Positions 1 through 11,254 of a stretch of 64,000 nt of DNA are shown one piece after another. The notes under the pieces were generated by a model. It did no database searches. It was given only the letters and a program-made list of their open reading frames with translations, and was not told where the DNA came from. The stretch is from assembly GCA_019916065.1 (NCBI GenBank), contig CM034244.1, positions 30,411,933 through 30,475,932 on the forward strand. Direction: 5' to 3'. Position numbers and translations under genes: made by a program. The DNA comes from Vitellaria paradoxa. Lineage: Eukaryota > Streptophyta > Magnoliopsida > Ericales > Sapotaceae. Positions within the stretch are counted from its first letter, which is position 1. Each line of letters starts with the position of its first letter.

Positions 1-659
1 TTGTATCTGCAATATTTCAAGAGCAAAAATGTGAACAGTGAGATCACGGAGAACAATGACACCACTGCCTTTGTATCTCTCTATTTTTACTTTTTTTTTT
101 TTTTTTTGGAGGGGGAAGAGAAGAACAGGTAAAGCCAGAAAGAAACAAGTATTGATGTTGAGAGGACTACAACAAGTAAAATATATATATATATATATCA
201 ACATACTACTATTTATTATAATTTATATGCCAAAACAATAAATTTATTTGATTGCACATCAATTTAAAATCTTCAAAATGGTGGTTTTCTGTTGAGAAAA
301 AAAAAACAGTATGATAGCATTTCAAAAGGAAAAAACTCCAACAGTGGTGTACTTTCACATAAACCCTCAGGAAATCTCATAAAGAGGAAAGTCAAAGTTG
401 ACAAAACACCTTTATCGCAAAGAAACTTCTGCTGTTTGGTTCTTTAGAAAGAATAAAAGAAAAGGATGTGCATAAATAGAGAAACAACCTCCCCCTCAAG
501 GACCAAGGAAACATGCCACAAACAGTCAAATGGTAGAAAATGAAAAGATCAGGAGCCAGAATTTGCCAAATGATTTAAACAAGAATGGGCTCCATTATGT
601 TTAGGGCTGTCTTCTCATTTAAAAGGGCTTAATCACCCCAGAGAATTTAGGGCCAAAAG

Positions 660-1090
660 AATCCCAACCAATGAGTCACCACTTGTCTCAAAAGCTAAAT
701 TGTTAGGAAATAGCCACAACAATGTATATTAAGTGTGTGTTTGGAGTGATAAAAAGTGAGAAAAAATGAGATAAAGTGAGAAAAGTTGTGGGTTCGTAAT
801 GCGTGCAGTGAAATAAAAAAGTTGATGTGATAGAAGTTTTTAGAGTTTTTTTTTGTTTTTTGTAGATACCAAACGGTGCCTAAACTATTTCAATACTCCT
901 CACGTGCGACCATGACTAGCACGTGAAAAAATAAACAAACTAAACCAAATAAGGTGCACCAACACAGATTGACTAGAGTACACAAGAACAAATAGGGAAT
1001 AGGCATCAATAACGGAACTTGAATCTAGGACCTCCTAGAACTAGAGCTCTAATACCAAGTTAAACCATCCAACTCAAACCAATTGGCAAG
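660..1090 (-). repeat. Dispersed tRNA-like repeat, copy 1, interrupted by a MITE
   Basis: Read on the minus strand, this stretch has a tRNA-like block (TTGGTATTAGAGC near 1045-1060, then a box-B-like GATTCAAGTTCC near 1016-1027). CACGTG-containing sequence and a segment shared with the copy at 1375-1515 follow. The shared part includes the words around 'taagcttttgggac' and 'gtatat..aaactatttca'. A Tourist-like MITE sits inside it at 733-880. It may be a SINE or a degenerate retroelement end; the family is not certain. Confidence 0.35.
733..880. mobile_element. Tourist-like MITE (148 bp) with TAA target duplication
   Basis: The ends are inverted (left GTGTGTGTTTGG, right CCAAACGGTGCC) and are flanked by a 3-bp direct repeat, TAA at 730-732 and 881-883. 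The paralogous repeat at 1375-1515 lacks this insertion and reads straight across the site, so it serves as an empty site. TAA/TTA duplications are typical of PIF/Harbinger-type Tourist MITEs. Confidence 0.75.
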
Positions 1091-1139
1091 GAGTGGAGAG
1101 GCCTATTAGGTTTTCTACCAGTTTGAGAGGTACCATTTG

Positions 1140-1295
1140 GGGGCTGTTTGGTTGGCCAACTTTGGCCAAAAAGTACAACAAAAATGGAAAGATGTGACAT
1201 AAAGGTGATAGGTGTTAAAATTTAATTGGAAGAACGTATAAAAAGTAGTTAAGGTTTGGTGACTTTTGGTTTTTTTTCGTTGGCCAAACAGCCTC
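1140..1295. mobile_element. MITE (~156 bp)
   Basis: The terminal inverted repeats are GGGGCTGTTTGGTTGGCCAA at the left and its near complement TTGGCCAAACAGCCTC at the right. A 3-bp direct repeat TTG flanks it (1137-1139 and 1296-1298). The internal sequence resembles the ~150 bp elements at 47038, 48758, 52649 and 54274, so it belongs to a family with several copies in the window. Confidence 0.65.
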
Positions 1296-1374
1296 TTGAT
1301 TGATATCAAATAAATCTCAGAACAACTCACATACAACCCCTAATCATATGGGGAGAGAGGTAGACCGGTGCATC

Positions 1375-1515
1375 GAGTATGAGGAATGATAAATAAGAGA
1401 TTGCAAATCGAAAAGGGGTAGATCCTCCCATACCTAGTTCTAATATCATGTTAAATCACTAACAGTCCCAAAAGCTTAAGTTGTTAGAAATGAGCCCAAT
1501 AACGTATATCAAACT
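1375..1515 (-). repeat. Dispersed tRNA-like repeat, copy 2
   Basis: This is a diverged relative of the repeat at 660-1090. On the minus strand it shows a GTATAT..TTGGGCTCATTTCTAAC-type block, then AAGCTTTTGGGAC and a TTTAACATGATATTAGAAC block. It carries no MITE and marks the pre-insertion state of the element at 733-880. Confidence 0.35.
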
Positions 1516-1710
1516 ATTTCAACACAACTAGAAGAATAAACTATAAAGAGCATAAAAGAAATCACTTCTTTTCTCTACAAAATATTAAAATTGAAAAACT
1601 AGGACGATGTCCCCTTCACCTTGTTTTTCATGCCACAAACAAATCGCTCTTCCAATAAAAGTTAGTTTGCCCCCCACTTTTAATGGAAAATCACATAAAT
1701 TACATATATA

Positions 1711-2927
1711 TAATATGGAAGTTTAAGAATTTAAATTTGGAATTTTTTAACCATTGAATTTGTTCAATAGCCAAAATTACTTCTTTTTTTCTTCACTTTG
1801 GTTGTCTTTTTTATCACTTTAGGTCGAAACACTATCTCACTCTTCCCATATTTTTTTGAATACTTTTTTATAAAAGTTTCAAATTAATATTTTTAAAAAT
1901 GTGATAATATTTGAAATAAATAATAAAATTTTACACATTTATTAAATACTGAATGAATACCTATTAGACAAAGCGAACTAAGATTGTTTTTTATTTGTGG
2001 GGGGGGGGGGAGGGAGTGATATTTAGACTTTAATTTTTTTTAAATTTCCTAAAAAACATTTCAATTATTAATATACATAAAACTTAAAATTTTAAATACA
2101 TCCACTTTTATACTTTTGGTGTCATCTATATACTAAGGAAGTTCAAGAACTTGAATTTGGGATATTTTCAACTGTTGGACTTGTTCAATGGCCAGGATTA
2201 CTTCTTTTTCTCTCTACTTTAATTGTCTTTTCAATCATTTCACGTAAAAATACACTCTTCCACTATTCCCATATTTTTTTGAATACTTTTCTACAAAAGT
2301 TTGTAAATTAATATTTTTGAAAATGTGACAATAATTGTAATAAATAATAAAATTTTACATATTATATAGATACCTATTAGACACAGTCAACTAAAATTTT
2401 TTATTTAAAAAAATGTGATATTTAGAATTTAATTTTCTTTAAAATTTTCTTAAAAATTTAAAATTTAAATTAAAAATTCAATTTTAATGTATATAAAGCT
2501 TAAAATTTTACATACACACCCTTTTACACTCTTTTGGTAATCTATATAATGAGCTCAAGAATTTGATTGGTGATTTTTTTTTTTTTTTAAACATATTTAG
2601 AGTGCGGCTATTTAATTGATTGTTGCTTTATTTATTTATTTATTTATTTTTTTTTTAACAAGGGAGGGTCAAGGTGTTTTTAACTCATAGTAATGTGCAT
2701 AACCTGTAATCTTTTTTAATTAGTAGTTTCTATTATTATAGGTTAGTTTTACAGCTTTTCATATAAACTTAGTTTTGGCCAAATTGTGTCTGGGTCATAA
2801 TTATATTACCCATAGTCTCTTTTGATTAGCGATTTTTATTTTTATAGGTTATTTTTATAGTTTTTCATGTAGGTTTGTTTTACATATTTACATTTGAGCT
2901 CTTGGCAGGCTAAATTATGTTTCCTAG
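1711..2927. mobile_element. Helitron-like repeat with ~420 bp tandem units
   Basis: Two long diverged direct units begin at 1711 and 2131 (period about 420 bp; each starts with a variant of 'ggaagttcaagaa..tgaatttgg'), and a third partial unit begins near 2541. The right part (2690-2927) matches the sequence at 30060-30204 to the right of the viral insertion, and both end in a CTAGTATATA word. At 30204 that end has a Helitron-type hairpin; here the hairpin is not preserved. Calling it Helitron rests on that other copy. Confidence 0.45.
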
Positions 2928-3300
2928 TATATAGATATTTACTCTCGGAAAAAATTGGTGTTTCTCCCACTTTCAACAGAACAAAGCCAATAGAAGGTCA
3001 AAGGAATTGAAAGAAAATAAAATAGGCTTCTCAATTATTTGTTTAATTACAGCCATTATGAGATATTTTGAGGAAATCTCCCACTTTAGGAATTAATGTG
3101 GTTTGATCAAAAACCAGTCCTAGGGATATTTTCAACCATAATTGATGAAAATGCTCACTATCAATTGGACATAACCTGATATTTGAAAGGATATCCAAAT
3201 TGCAGAAATCAAAATAATTATAACATGTTACATGCCCCAACAGGTGAAACATACAGAAAATCTTAGCCTTAGATAATGCCAACTGTTTTGATTTACTAAC

Positions 3301-3404
3301 CCTCCAGTTGTTGCAGTTGCAGGCTGACCAGCAGCGTCATTCTTCTTCACATCAGCTAAAACAGAATTGATATTGTCATCCTCGAAAGCAAAATACACTG
3401 GATA
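3301..3404 (-). CDS. Nicalin homologue, exon 3
   Basis: On the minus strand, an acceptor (TACAG, ending at 3405) is followed by an open stretch reading YPVYFAFEDDNI and, further on, VLADVKKNDAAGQPATATTGG (shown only in part here). It ends at a GTTAGT donor at 3300-3295. The reading frame continues exactly from exon 2 (phase 0 in, phase 2 out). I recognise the stretch as the conserved segment of plant Nicalin that follows the 'LLVH.NIP' region. The exon is 104 nt. Confidence 0.85.
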
Positions 3405-4589
3405 CTGTACCCAAATATAGCATCATCAAGATAGTTTCAAATAAAATCACACTGAAAAGTAGTAAGTGAAGGAAAAAAAAAAAAGAAAAGAAAAGGATGC
3501 AAAACAACTCGAATTCAAGTCAAACAATTAAATAGCACGACTAGCATGGCATGGCAAAAAGGCTTAAAATTAGAAATTTAGAAATTTAGAACAATGGCAT
3601 TGTTGGCCTAGGAATGGTTTTAAGAATTTAGTGATAGATGTTTCCTAAAGGCCATTGGGAGCCCATCCGTAATAAACACGCTAATTTGCAAGTGCATATA
3701 GACTTATAAATCAAAATTACAAACGAACCACATACATGATATTCATAGAAAAGTATTCAAAGCCAAGAATGACAACATTATTCTGGTCAGTGGCAAAAAC
3801 TTTAATTAGGGCCTGTTTGACAACCATTTTGTTTTCCATTTTTATTTTTAAATTTTTTGAAAACTGAAAATGAAAACTTATATGGCAAATCAGTGCTTGC
3901 TGTCAGCTTTTCAAATTAAATGAAAATCAGTTTTCATTGTTTTGGAAATTGAAGAAACACCAAAAAATGTGTTTTTATGGACAGAAGCCAAAAACGAAAA
4001 ATCGGTGTTCATTTTCTAAGACCAGATTCAAAACAAAATAAGTATTTACTTCACCATAGTTCATATTTACATAATCTAGTTCACATTATTTAAATATTCA
4101 AAATAATTGTCCACCATAGTTCATATTCAAAATAATTGTTCAAAATAGTTCATATTTACATAATTAGAAGTACTTAATGTGGAATGGTTTTAGTTAAATA
4201 GGAAATATGGTTCAAGTATACAGCAATTACTCACAAGCAGGTAAAAAGGAAAGAAAGGAACGGTGAAGCAGCTTGCTTTAAAGAATAAAAGCTTTAGAAC
4301 CATGAGGCATAATAAATCAATAAAATAAAAGACATTGTAAATTAGTACAAGCACAGTGGTACAAGCATGGGAAATGAAATGGTTAGGTCATGGGTGGCAG
4401 GGATTTGTTTAGGGATGTCAATGGGATGGGTACAAGAGGGTACCCGATCTAATCAAACTCGTTAAAAATCTCTCGGGAAATACCCTAATACGATTGAGAT
4501 GGGTTTGGAATTAAAATTTAATACCCGAACGGGTTTGGGACGAGTTTGGGATTTGCCTGTAGGATATTTCATAGCCGTTTGCACTTATA

Positions 4590-4962
4590 GGCTGTGTTTG
4601 TTTGCGGGATTATTTGGGGGATTGGACTATTTTTTACCAAGTTGATTTTAATCTTGTGTTTGATTTGCAATATTGGAGCTCCGAACTATACTTCTTATCC
4701 CATAAAATGCGGGATAAGTAATACCATGGGGGTGGTAGTATTACACGTCCAGATTTGCTTCCCACCAATATCTAAAAGTTTAAAATTATTTCCTGTCACA
4801 TCTCATGTCAAGTCACATCTTTTATCCCACTTTATATCCCATTAACCAAACACCCAAAAAATAATCCCACATACAAATTAATCCCATATTATATCTAATC
4901 TCACATATTATCCCATGGTATTACTTATACCATATCATCCAATCCCCTAAATCAAACATAGC
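4590..4962. mobile_element. MITE nested in the hAT element (373 bp)
   Basis: The ends GGCTGTGTTTG and CAAACATAGC are inverted repeats, flanked by TATA on both sides (4586-4589 and 4963-4966). The inside is rich in GGGAT/ATCCC words that fold on themselves. It is non-coding and probably a Tourist- or Stowaway-type derivative. Confidence 0.65.
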
Positions 4963-5007
4963 TATAGGGTACCCACTAAGTAACCGTTTAATATAATATA
5001 TTAAAGT

Positions 5008-5047
5008 GTAATATAATATAATATAATATAATATAATATAATATATA
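5008..5047. repeat. ATAAT pentanucleotide microsatellite
   Basis: About seven uninterrupted ATAAT units inside the hAT element. Confidence 0.8.
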
Positions 5048-5731
5048 TTTATATTTATATAAAATGTAATGTTGATTTGAAAGCCTAATGAGTTTCAAAA
5101 CGTGTTCAACTTATTTAAATTTCAAGTAAATTTGAAATCTAATACAAATAATTTGTTTATTATACATATATGTGTTCAACTTGTTTAAGATAATTTCCCT
5201 AACGTATGAGATAATTATATTAACTTACCTTATTAGTTTACAAAAACTTAAAGCTCCAAAAATTATACTTGTTATGAATTTCTGAATATAGCATTGTTTG
5301 TAAGTTGTTATATATGAAGATTTTTTGAATATTTACATAAATTTTGCAGTATAGTATTATTAATGTTTTTTTTTTTTTAATTTCAAATTAGGTAACAAGT
5401 TTGTCAAAGCAGATTTCCATGTAATTTGACCAATTGTGTTTAATCCGGTTTCACAGGTTTGGAACAGGCTTTGTGGGTTTGGGAGTCCAACTGAAAAAAT
5501 AAACCGATTTGGAACGGTAATGGTAAGCAAAAAATAAACGGGTTTGGTAATGATAATTGTTAATTGGGCGGGTACCCTACCCATTTAAATCCCTATATTT
5601 GTTTCTTGCCATTAAACCCAAAAACTACCCAAGAAACAAAGAAAAGTAAGGAAAGGAGAAACTGTTGAACTGTAATGTGAAGATTTAATATTAATAACCA
5701 AAAGATTATACAAGACTATTCTTTTACTCAC

Positions 5732-5898
5732 AGGTATGTTGGTGTGTACAAGTAATTGTTCCAATTCCACCAATATGTTCTTCATTGACTCTTGACCAGA
5801 ATCATCACCTCCATCCATGCTGCCTTTTTTTTCAGGACTGAACATCCGAGGGAGTAAAAATATCAAACCCCCTAATGGTTGTCTCAGTATAATGTATT
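5732..5898 (-). CDS. Nicalin homologue, exon 2
   Basis: On the minus strand, an acceptor (GGCAG ending at 5899) is followed by 167 nt whose translation includes YIILRQPLGGLIFLLPRMF and ELEQLLVHTNIP. It ends at a GTGAGT donor (5731). Exon 1 ends in phase 1 and the first two bases here complete a Glu codon, so the frame joins cleanly. The PLGGL.FLLP block and the LLVH.NIP block are hallmarks of plant Nicalin. A longer open frame runs through the intron on the left but shows no similarity. Confidence 0.87.
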
Positions 5899-6162
5899 CT
5901 GCCACAAGATAAAAGTCCTGATTATGTGCTAAAGAAAGAAAAATCAAATACCCCTCCACCCATCCCCCAAAAAAAAAAATATAAATAAATAAAATAAAAT
6001 AAAAATAACAAAGAAACAAAAACAAGAATTAAAATTGAAACAAGAAGAAGAAGAGTGGTATTACATGATCTATATCTTTCAAAAGTAATCACCAGCACCA
6101 TGACATTTACAGAAATCTATCCCTAAATATCATCTACAAAACCCAAAAAACTAGCAAAACTT

Positions 6163-6930
6163 TCAATCTACTTTTGTTACAAGCCAATACATTCTAGTAG
6201 AAAAAAAGAAAGAGTACTCCTTAGTTGATGATTGATCTCTCAATGCCCTAAAAATGTAATTTATTCTCTCACAAAAAAACAGACAGCCAAACGGAAGGGT
6301 ATAAGCTTCCACTCTTTCTATCATCTTTTCTCCACACAACACCCCCACTAACTTTCGAAAGCACTAGACCCATGTTGGGAAACAACGAAGATATCTGAAG
6401 ATAGTTATCAAAGCCCTAAACCCTCCAACAAAAGCACAATGAGAAATTGACCCGACTAATCCATCTTGTTTACAAAGACAACATAACTAACCAGCTGCCT
6501 TCTTTTAAGCAAATTGTCCACTCTTAAGGATTCTATAATTGTAGAGTGCACCAACCCCCCCCCCAAAAAAAAAACATTTGTAGGAGCTCTGCTAACCAAA
6601 CTATTTTCCACAAAAACATTACGTCTTCAATCCTCAAAAGAGCAAAATAAAAGGACTTGACATCTTGACCCTCCCTCAACCCTCTAGCTGAATACAAAAG
6701 CTTTAGCAACTCCAAAAATCCCCTACTTCCCAATCCAGTAGATTCCTCCTCAAAAGAATATCCCAAATCATCTGGCCATTAATAATAGATACAGAATATG
6801 AAAAAGACACTTCCACATCAGTCACCAAGGAAAATAAATAGGAACATCTCTTCCAACCTAGTCTTCCCAATGCCATAAATTTAAAGGTGTCCCAGGGTGA
6901 GATTAATTGCACAAGAAATTTAAACACAAA
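6163..6930 (-). pseudogene. LINE ORF2 C-terminal relic in Nicalin intron 1
   Basis: Overlapping minus-strand frames give pieces resembling the C-terminal part of plant L1-like ORF2 proteins: a 'LLRRNLLDWEVGDFWS' piece, a following 'LLYSARGLREGQDVKSFYFA' piece (each typical of the DWELE...L...D...W region), and a 'LCGEKMIERVEAYTLP' piece matching the usual W.ERN.R.FE segment. Stops and frameshifts separate them. Assignment is by pattern memory only. Confidence 0.5.
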
Positions 6931-7118
6931 TTATTGCAATTCCATAAATTGAACCAATGATCTTATTGTTCTACTGTTATAGAACTTATAATAGAACTGC
7001 CATAGAGAACAAGTAGGATTAGCTAGATAAAGCCTGAAAGTTGTTATAAAGACTTGTTAGAGCCACAACAAACATGAATCCTCGAAATTGATACTGGATT
7101 GATGTAGATAATCTCGTA

Positions 7119-7300
7119 TAGTTGGCAAAAGACTTTTCTGATTTGTATAGGTGGCTATCCGGTGTAATTGACCCAGATATGCAAAGCATTTTGGATTTTG
7201 TCGATGGAGGATATGAATTCCTAGGCCATGCTTGGTTTTTTTTTTTTTTGGTACATGGGGTGGCATCCTTCAATGTTATTTTAGTAAATATTATTTATCA
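7119..7300 (+). mobile_element. LINE-like 3' end with short A tail
   Basis: The sequence ends GGTACATGGGGTGGCATCC, then AT-rich sequence, TTATTTATC and seven A. This is the usual look of a plant LINE 3' untranslated end in plus orientation. A 14-base T run precedes it. No target duplication was identified. It lies in Nicalin intron 1. Confidence 0.4.
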
Positions 7301-8115
7301 AAAAAACACTGAAAAACAGTTATGTAGGATATGAACTGGGACAATGAATAGGAATCCAATGCTTGTGGCTGATTGCACAGGAAGGTGTAAGGTGAAGGGT
7401 TTATTAGTGTATTTTAAAAGACCCAAACAACACAGGAATCAAACCAACACAGTCTTCATAGGTTTTGGATCACATAAACGACCAAATTGGTTCAATTCTA
7501 AGGGTGGTGATTTTATATCCCAAACCAACCCCAGAACTCCAAAACCAATCCCTTTTATGCTTTTATAAATTCTATAGTTAAATTAACACATACGGTCGCT
7601 ATTCATCAAGACTGTCTTATGCAGACATTTTTAGCATAATTATTGTATATAATAGACCATAGTCAATTTGCATAAAACTTTTCAAATTTTTATACAATAC
7701 AATTAGACTCCAACCCGAGTCAGATTGGTTGGTCAATTTAATTATAGATCTAAAAAAAAGGGTAAAAACTATCAAGGCCGTTTCCCACATTGATTAGGCT
7801 ATTGTTATGTCAAATTTAGCGAAGTACTGACTCAAGATTTGAATTCATGTACCATCTTACTTAAATGTTTACTACTACTAACTCAAGCACTATTACAGTT
7901 CAGACCCATTTCATACTGTTCTTCAATTGTCACGAAACCAACAAGCAAATTAAAATAATCTTAACTAACATCCCTTGAAAATGTCATTGCATTTCAAACA
8001 ATCACTACCAAAGTGAAATTGTTACTTCATTTCATTTCAAACAGGAATTGAATAAAATCAGTTAACATAATCTTGCAATCATCAAGTCCTCAAACTGAAG
8101 AGAACCTAAGTATAC
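7301..8115 (-). other. Rest of Nicalin intron 1
   Basis: This is intron sequence up to the GT donor at 8115-8114 of exon 1. I see no recognisable element or gene here; a short open frame on the plus strand (7344-7568) has no similarity I know. Confidence 0.6.
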
Positions 8116-8398
8116 CTCGAAGGAAAGTGATATTCAATTCACGAACCGGAATCATGACAACAGTGCGGGAGAGATCGGTGCCGGAAGCGAAGAGCGAAGA
8201 GCCAGCATGGTGGTTGAGGGAGGCAAGCCGAGATCCGAAGGGGACGCCAGCGAGATCGTACTGGATGAGGCGGTAGACGTCGACGACAGCAACGGCGTCG
8301 CAGAGGTCGACGCAAGCTACGAGTATGAACACCAGGGCGATCACCGAGTACACTGACTCGAACACTTGGCTCTCACGAGCTTTCCTCGGAGTCGCCAT
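8116..8398 (-). CDS. Nicalin homologue, exon 1 (start of the gene)
   Basis: ATG at 8398-8396 opens 94 codons plus one base before a GTATAC donor. The translation begins MATPRKARESQVFES, then a hydrophobic stretch at residues ~17-38 (a signal anchor in the ER membrane), then conserved blocks such as VYRLIQYDLAGVPFGSR and VVMIPVRELNITF. Nicalin is a nicastrin-like, M28-fold protein. In animals it forms an ER complex with TMEM147 and NOMO behind the Sec61 translocon and helps insert multi-spanning membrane proteins. With exons 2 and 3, about 184 of the usual ~560 residues lie in this window. The remaining lumenal domain and the C-terminal membrane segment lie off the left edge. Confidence 0.88.
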
Positions 8399-8530
8399 CG
8401 ATAATCTTTGCTGATATGCAGGGGATTTTTTTTTTTTTTTTTTCTCACTGGATCGATTGCTCTGTGATGGAGCACGCTTGTTTTATCTGATATGGATGGC
8501 ATAAGAAACCCCCCGGGGGCTTACATTACA
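8399..8530 (-). promoter_or_regulatory. Nicalin 5' flank / probable 5' UTR and promoter
   Basis: Directly upstream of the start codon are a 17-T run (A on the coding strand) at about 8427-8443 and, at about 8508-8520, the GC palindrome CCCCCCGGGGGC. No clear TATA box is seen. The assignment rests on position only. Confidence 0.35.
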
Positions 8531-9539
8531 TCACTCAACGATGACTCCGTTTCAGAGTCACGAAAAAAACTCTCAAAACAGTTAAAAATGTTAAAAATTT
8601 TTAAAATTATTTATTTTTTATCTCAATATATGAATTATAAATTTATAACTTATCTAATTTTATCTTATTTTATTACTCTAAACACACTTGATGTTAGTCC
8701 GTGCAATTTAATTGCCTTTTTTTTCCTTTTTTTTTTTTTTTTTTTTGGTTTTGTGCTATTTGAATGTGTTCCAGCGAACTTTTGGGTGAGCTTGGGAAGA
8801 AAAAGAAAAGCTTTTTTTTTTTTTGGTAGATGACTACTAACTAGTTATTATTCTTACAAAAAGAAAATACTAACTAACTACTAAAAAATTATTATTATTA
8901 TTATTATTTTGGTGTTTAAGAAAGGAAAAAACTAATTTTTAGTAATTCGCTTTTTAACTTTTTGTTAGTTTAACATTTTTGCCCTTCAATATTTAAAAGA
9001 CATTTAAAATGTGAGAAGATAAATTTTGTCATTTTAAAAAAAGCAATAAGTTAGTAGCTGTAGTCGATGAAGAGATTAGAGAAATTAACGAATTAATTTC
9101 ATCGACTCGCACGATCTCAGAACTATTCTCTAGTTTGTTCTTCTCAAGAAGCTTGATCCCCATTTGTTTCTTGGTATTATGTTGAGAAGAATCTTTTTCA
9201 AATTTTTTATTCTTAATCGCCATTGATTTCATTAGTTAGCCAATTCTTTCATTGATTTATTGTTAATTCTGTAGAAACTTTTCCCAGTCATCTTGGATCC
9301 CCATTGATTTCATGGCTTTCGGACACAAGTTCGGTAGAGCTACCCTTTGGACGCTTGTTTGGACGGTAGTTATCCTTTGGATGCGGGTCCACATTTGAAG
9401 GCAGCTACCCTTGGGACAATGGTGCCAACAATAGAATAGATAAATTTTTGAAAAATGTAATTTTTGAGATTTTAAAGCATCTTTGTTACTGAGAAGCATT
9501 AGTTGTTGATTTTTAAAAATTAAATGAACCCCAAATTAT
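8531..9539. other. Intergenic, unassigned; ATT microsatellite
   Basis: A T-rich tract at 8718-8745 and an (ATT)n microsatellite at about 8887-8908 are visible. Minus-strand open frames at 9029-9232 and 9263-9499 each contain a MKSM(A/G)I motif, which suggests a small internal duplication. I recognise no family, and they are probably remnants. Confidence 0.5.
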
Positions 9540-10612
9540 TCTCAAGTCTAATAAGAATATATTTTTATATTGAGATAATATTTTTATTTACATAATTGAG
9601 TATATCATGTACATTGGGCTGAGGTTACATCATCTGATTTGATATTGTAATTATTGATTAGTCAGAAGTGTCATGTTTATATTATTGACATGCCAAGACA
9701 CGGGTCATGTATATAAACGAGATCTTTGATTTTGGGAAAAAACGATGAAATGAGATTTTAAAAAATATCTAATAATCTCCAGTCAATATATATAACTAGA
9801 GCTTAGTCATTGGTGTTGGGACGTTAATATTGGATGAAAGATTATGAGACTTTATCTAGACTACAACCAAACCCTACTTTAACTAAGTAGATGCCTGACT
9901 AGGAGTGTAACTCGGTTTCATAACAAAAGTGTCAGGGGATGTAACATGGTTTCGTTGAGTCTCACATCTGTAAGGGTGTAACTTGATTCTCCACTCGTGA
10001 TATATATTGAGATATACGCTCGTCATATGTGAAAACGGTGTTGTTGGTGGCTCCGTATGCTTTGCTAATTGTCACCTGTCCTAGAATAAGGTTGGGGATA
10101 GATGGAGGTTAAAGCATGTAATGGCTATTGCATTGCATTACACGTGTATTGTTATATTATAATTTTGGTGTGGATACTGTTGAGAGTTATATTATATGTT
10201 TGATTATTGTTTACTCGTGTACACTTGCACGGTCTTATCTGCTGGCACTGTATTGTTATATTATAATTTTTGTGTGGATATTATTGTGAGTTATATTATA
10301 TATTTGATTATTGTTTACTCGTGTACACTTGCACAGTCTTATTGCTGGGCATTAGTGTTCACTCCATCCTTTCCACAAGTGATCCCACGAGGCCAGGGAG
10401 CAGCCACTTAAAGCTTAGCTGAGACTAATGGATTGACTTAGTATTTAATTTTGTTTCATCTTAGTATTTTATTTTGTTTCATCCTTAGATTAATATACTT
10501 TTATTTGCGCAACTCAGGGTGTGGGTCTCAGACTTATTTACATTTTGAGATTGTTTATGATTATATTTATTATGACTATGTAAATATTAGATTGTGTTAG
10601 TGGAGTGTGACA
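9540..10612 (+). mobile_element. LTR relic, copy A (family shared with 44260-45121)
   Basis: The stretch shares ordered blocks with 44260-45121, for example 'ttgctaattgtcacctg' against 'ttgctaattatcacatg' and 'gggatagat' after 'ctagaataa'. It ends in TGGAGTGTGACA (to 10612), a typical Ty3/gypsy-type LTR end in plus orientation. No internal region or second LTR flanks it, so it may be a solo LTR. The left end is not defined. Confidence 0.45.
10145..10352. repeat. 104-bp tandem duplication
   Basis: Two adjacent 104-bp units (10145-10248 and 10249-10352) are about 90% identical. Both contain TTTACTCGTGTACACTTGCA. They lie inside the LTR relic. Confidence 0.85.
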
Positions 10613-11254
10613 TTGGCTTTTATTATTATAATGCCATTTTCATTTTTATCGAAATGGAAATAAGGGATAATGTAAGATACTTTGATTGTTACTATTTATT
10701 ATGACTTGATCTTGGTATGTGTTTTTATTCATTTTATTTAGTTTCCATATTTCCATGCCATCCATCCTAAACTACGAGATTATATAAAATTTGAGTTCCC
10801 AAATGCTCCTATCGTAACTAAAATAGATTTATATGGATTTATTATATTTAAGTGATATGTGTACAAATAAGGTAGCTCATTTAAGTTATTTTTTTGAGAA
10901 TATTTTTTTTTTATTGTGTGGTATTACAAGGAAAGAAAAAGTAAATCAACATGTAAGCAAAATGAAATGAAAATGTTAAGTTCATGTCATTTTTCTTAGT
11001 TGAGTTAAAAAAAATTAAAAAAAAACTAATAAATAATTGTCAAAAAATTAACTTATACTTAGTTAAGTGCTAAAAATTTAGGTTAAGTTTATTTGCACTC
11101 CATAAAATAAATTCTTACACTCTATTTTATTGTTTTACTAAATAAAATTACATAATTACCTTATTCTTCTAATAAGATATTTTGTATAATTTTAATACCA
11201 TAAATACCATTCTACAAGAATTCAATTCATATCAACTTGAAAAAGTAAATTGAA
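10613..11254. other. AT-rich intergenic, nothing recognised
   Basis: No open frame, terminal repeat or structured signal that I could support. Confidence 0.5.

Larger units (their letters stand above)
1..3300 (-). other. Nicalin intron 3 (incomplete; runs off the left edge)
   Basis: The third Nicalin exon ends at 3301 with a GT donor at 3300-3299. I looked for the next conserved exon on the minus strand down to base 1 and did not find it, so the intron is at least 3.3 kb. It holds two copies of a dispersed repeat, two MITEs and a Helitron-like block listed separately. Bases 1-660 and 2930-3300 hold nothing I recognise apart from short A/T and TA runs. A run of 12 G interrupted by one A lies near 1999-2012. 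Confidence 0.6.
4410..5595. mobile_element. Non-autonomous hAT element (1186 bp)
   Basis: The left end, TAGGGATGTCAATGGG, is inverted at the right end (CCCATTTAAATCCCTA), and GGGTACCC-containing subterminal sequence lies on both sides. The flanks carry an 8-bp target duplication with one mismatch: GATTTGTT at 4402-4409 and TATTTGTT at 5596-5603. No transposase is present. 8-bp duplications with TAGGG-type ends are characteristic of hAT elements. A MITE is nested at 4590-4962, and an ATAAT microsatellite lies at about 5008-5047. Confidence 0.75.
3405..5731 (-). other. Nicalin intron 2
   Basis: This intron of about 2.3 kb lies between a GTGAGT donor (5731) and a TACAG acceptor (3405). It contains a hAT element with a nested MITE (listed). 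A possible decayed foldback element lies at about 3810-4020, with TGTTTGACAACC-type and AAAATG-rich arms. The rest is low-complexity A/T sequence with no open reading frame of note. Confidence 0.7.

Noticed and set aside
1..3300. Further Nicalin exons
   Set aside because: No stretch on the minus strand continues the conserved protein; the next exon must lie beyond the left edge.
5612..6025. A 137-codon frame as one exon
   Set aside because: Only 5732-5898 is conserved and bounded by good splice sites; the rest is intron.
7019..7334. Overlapping short open frames on both strands
   Set aside because: They lie over a LINE-like 3' end in an intron; no domain.
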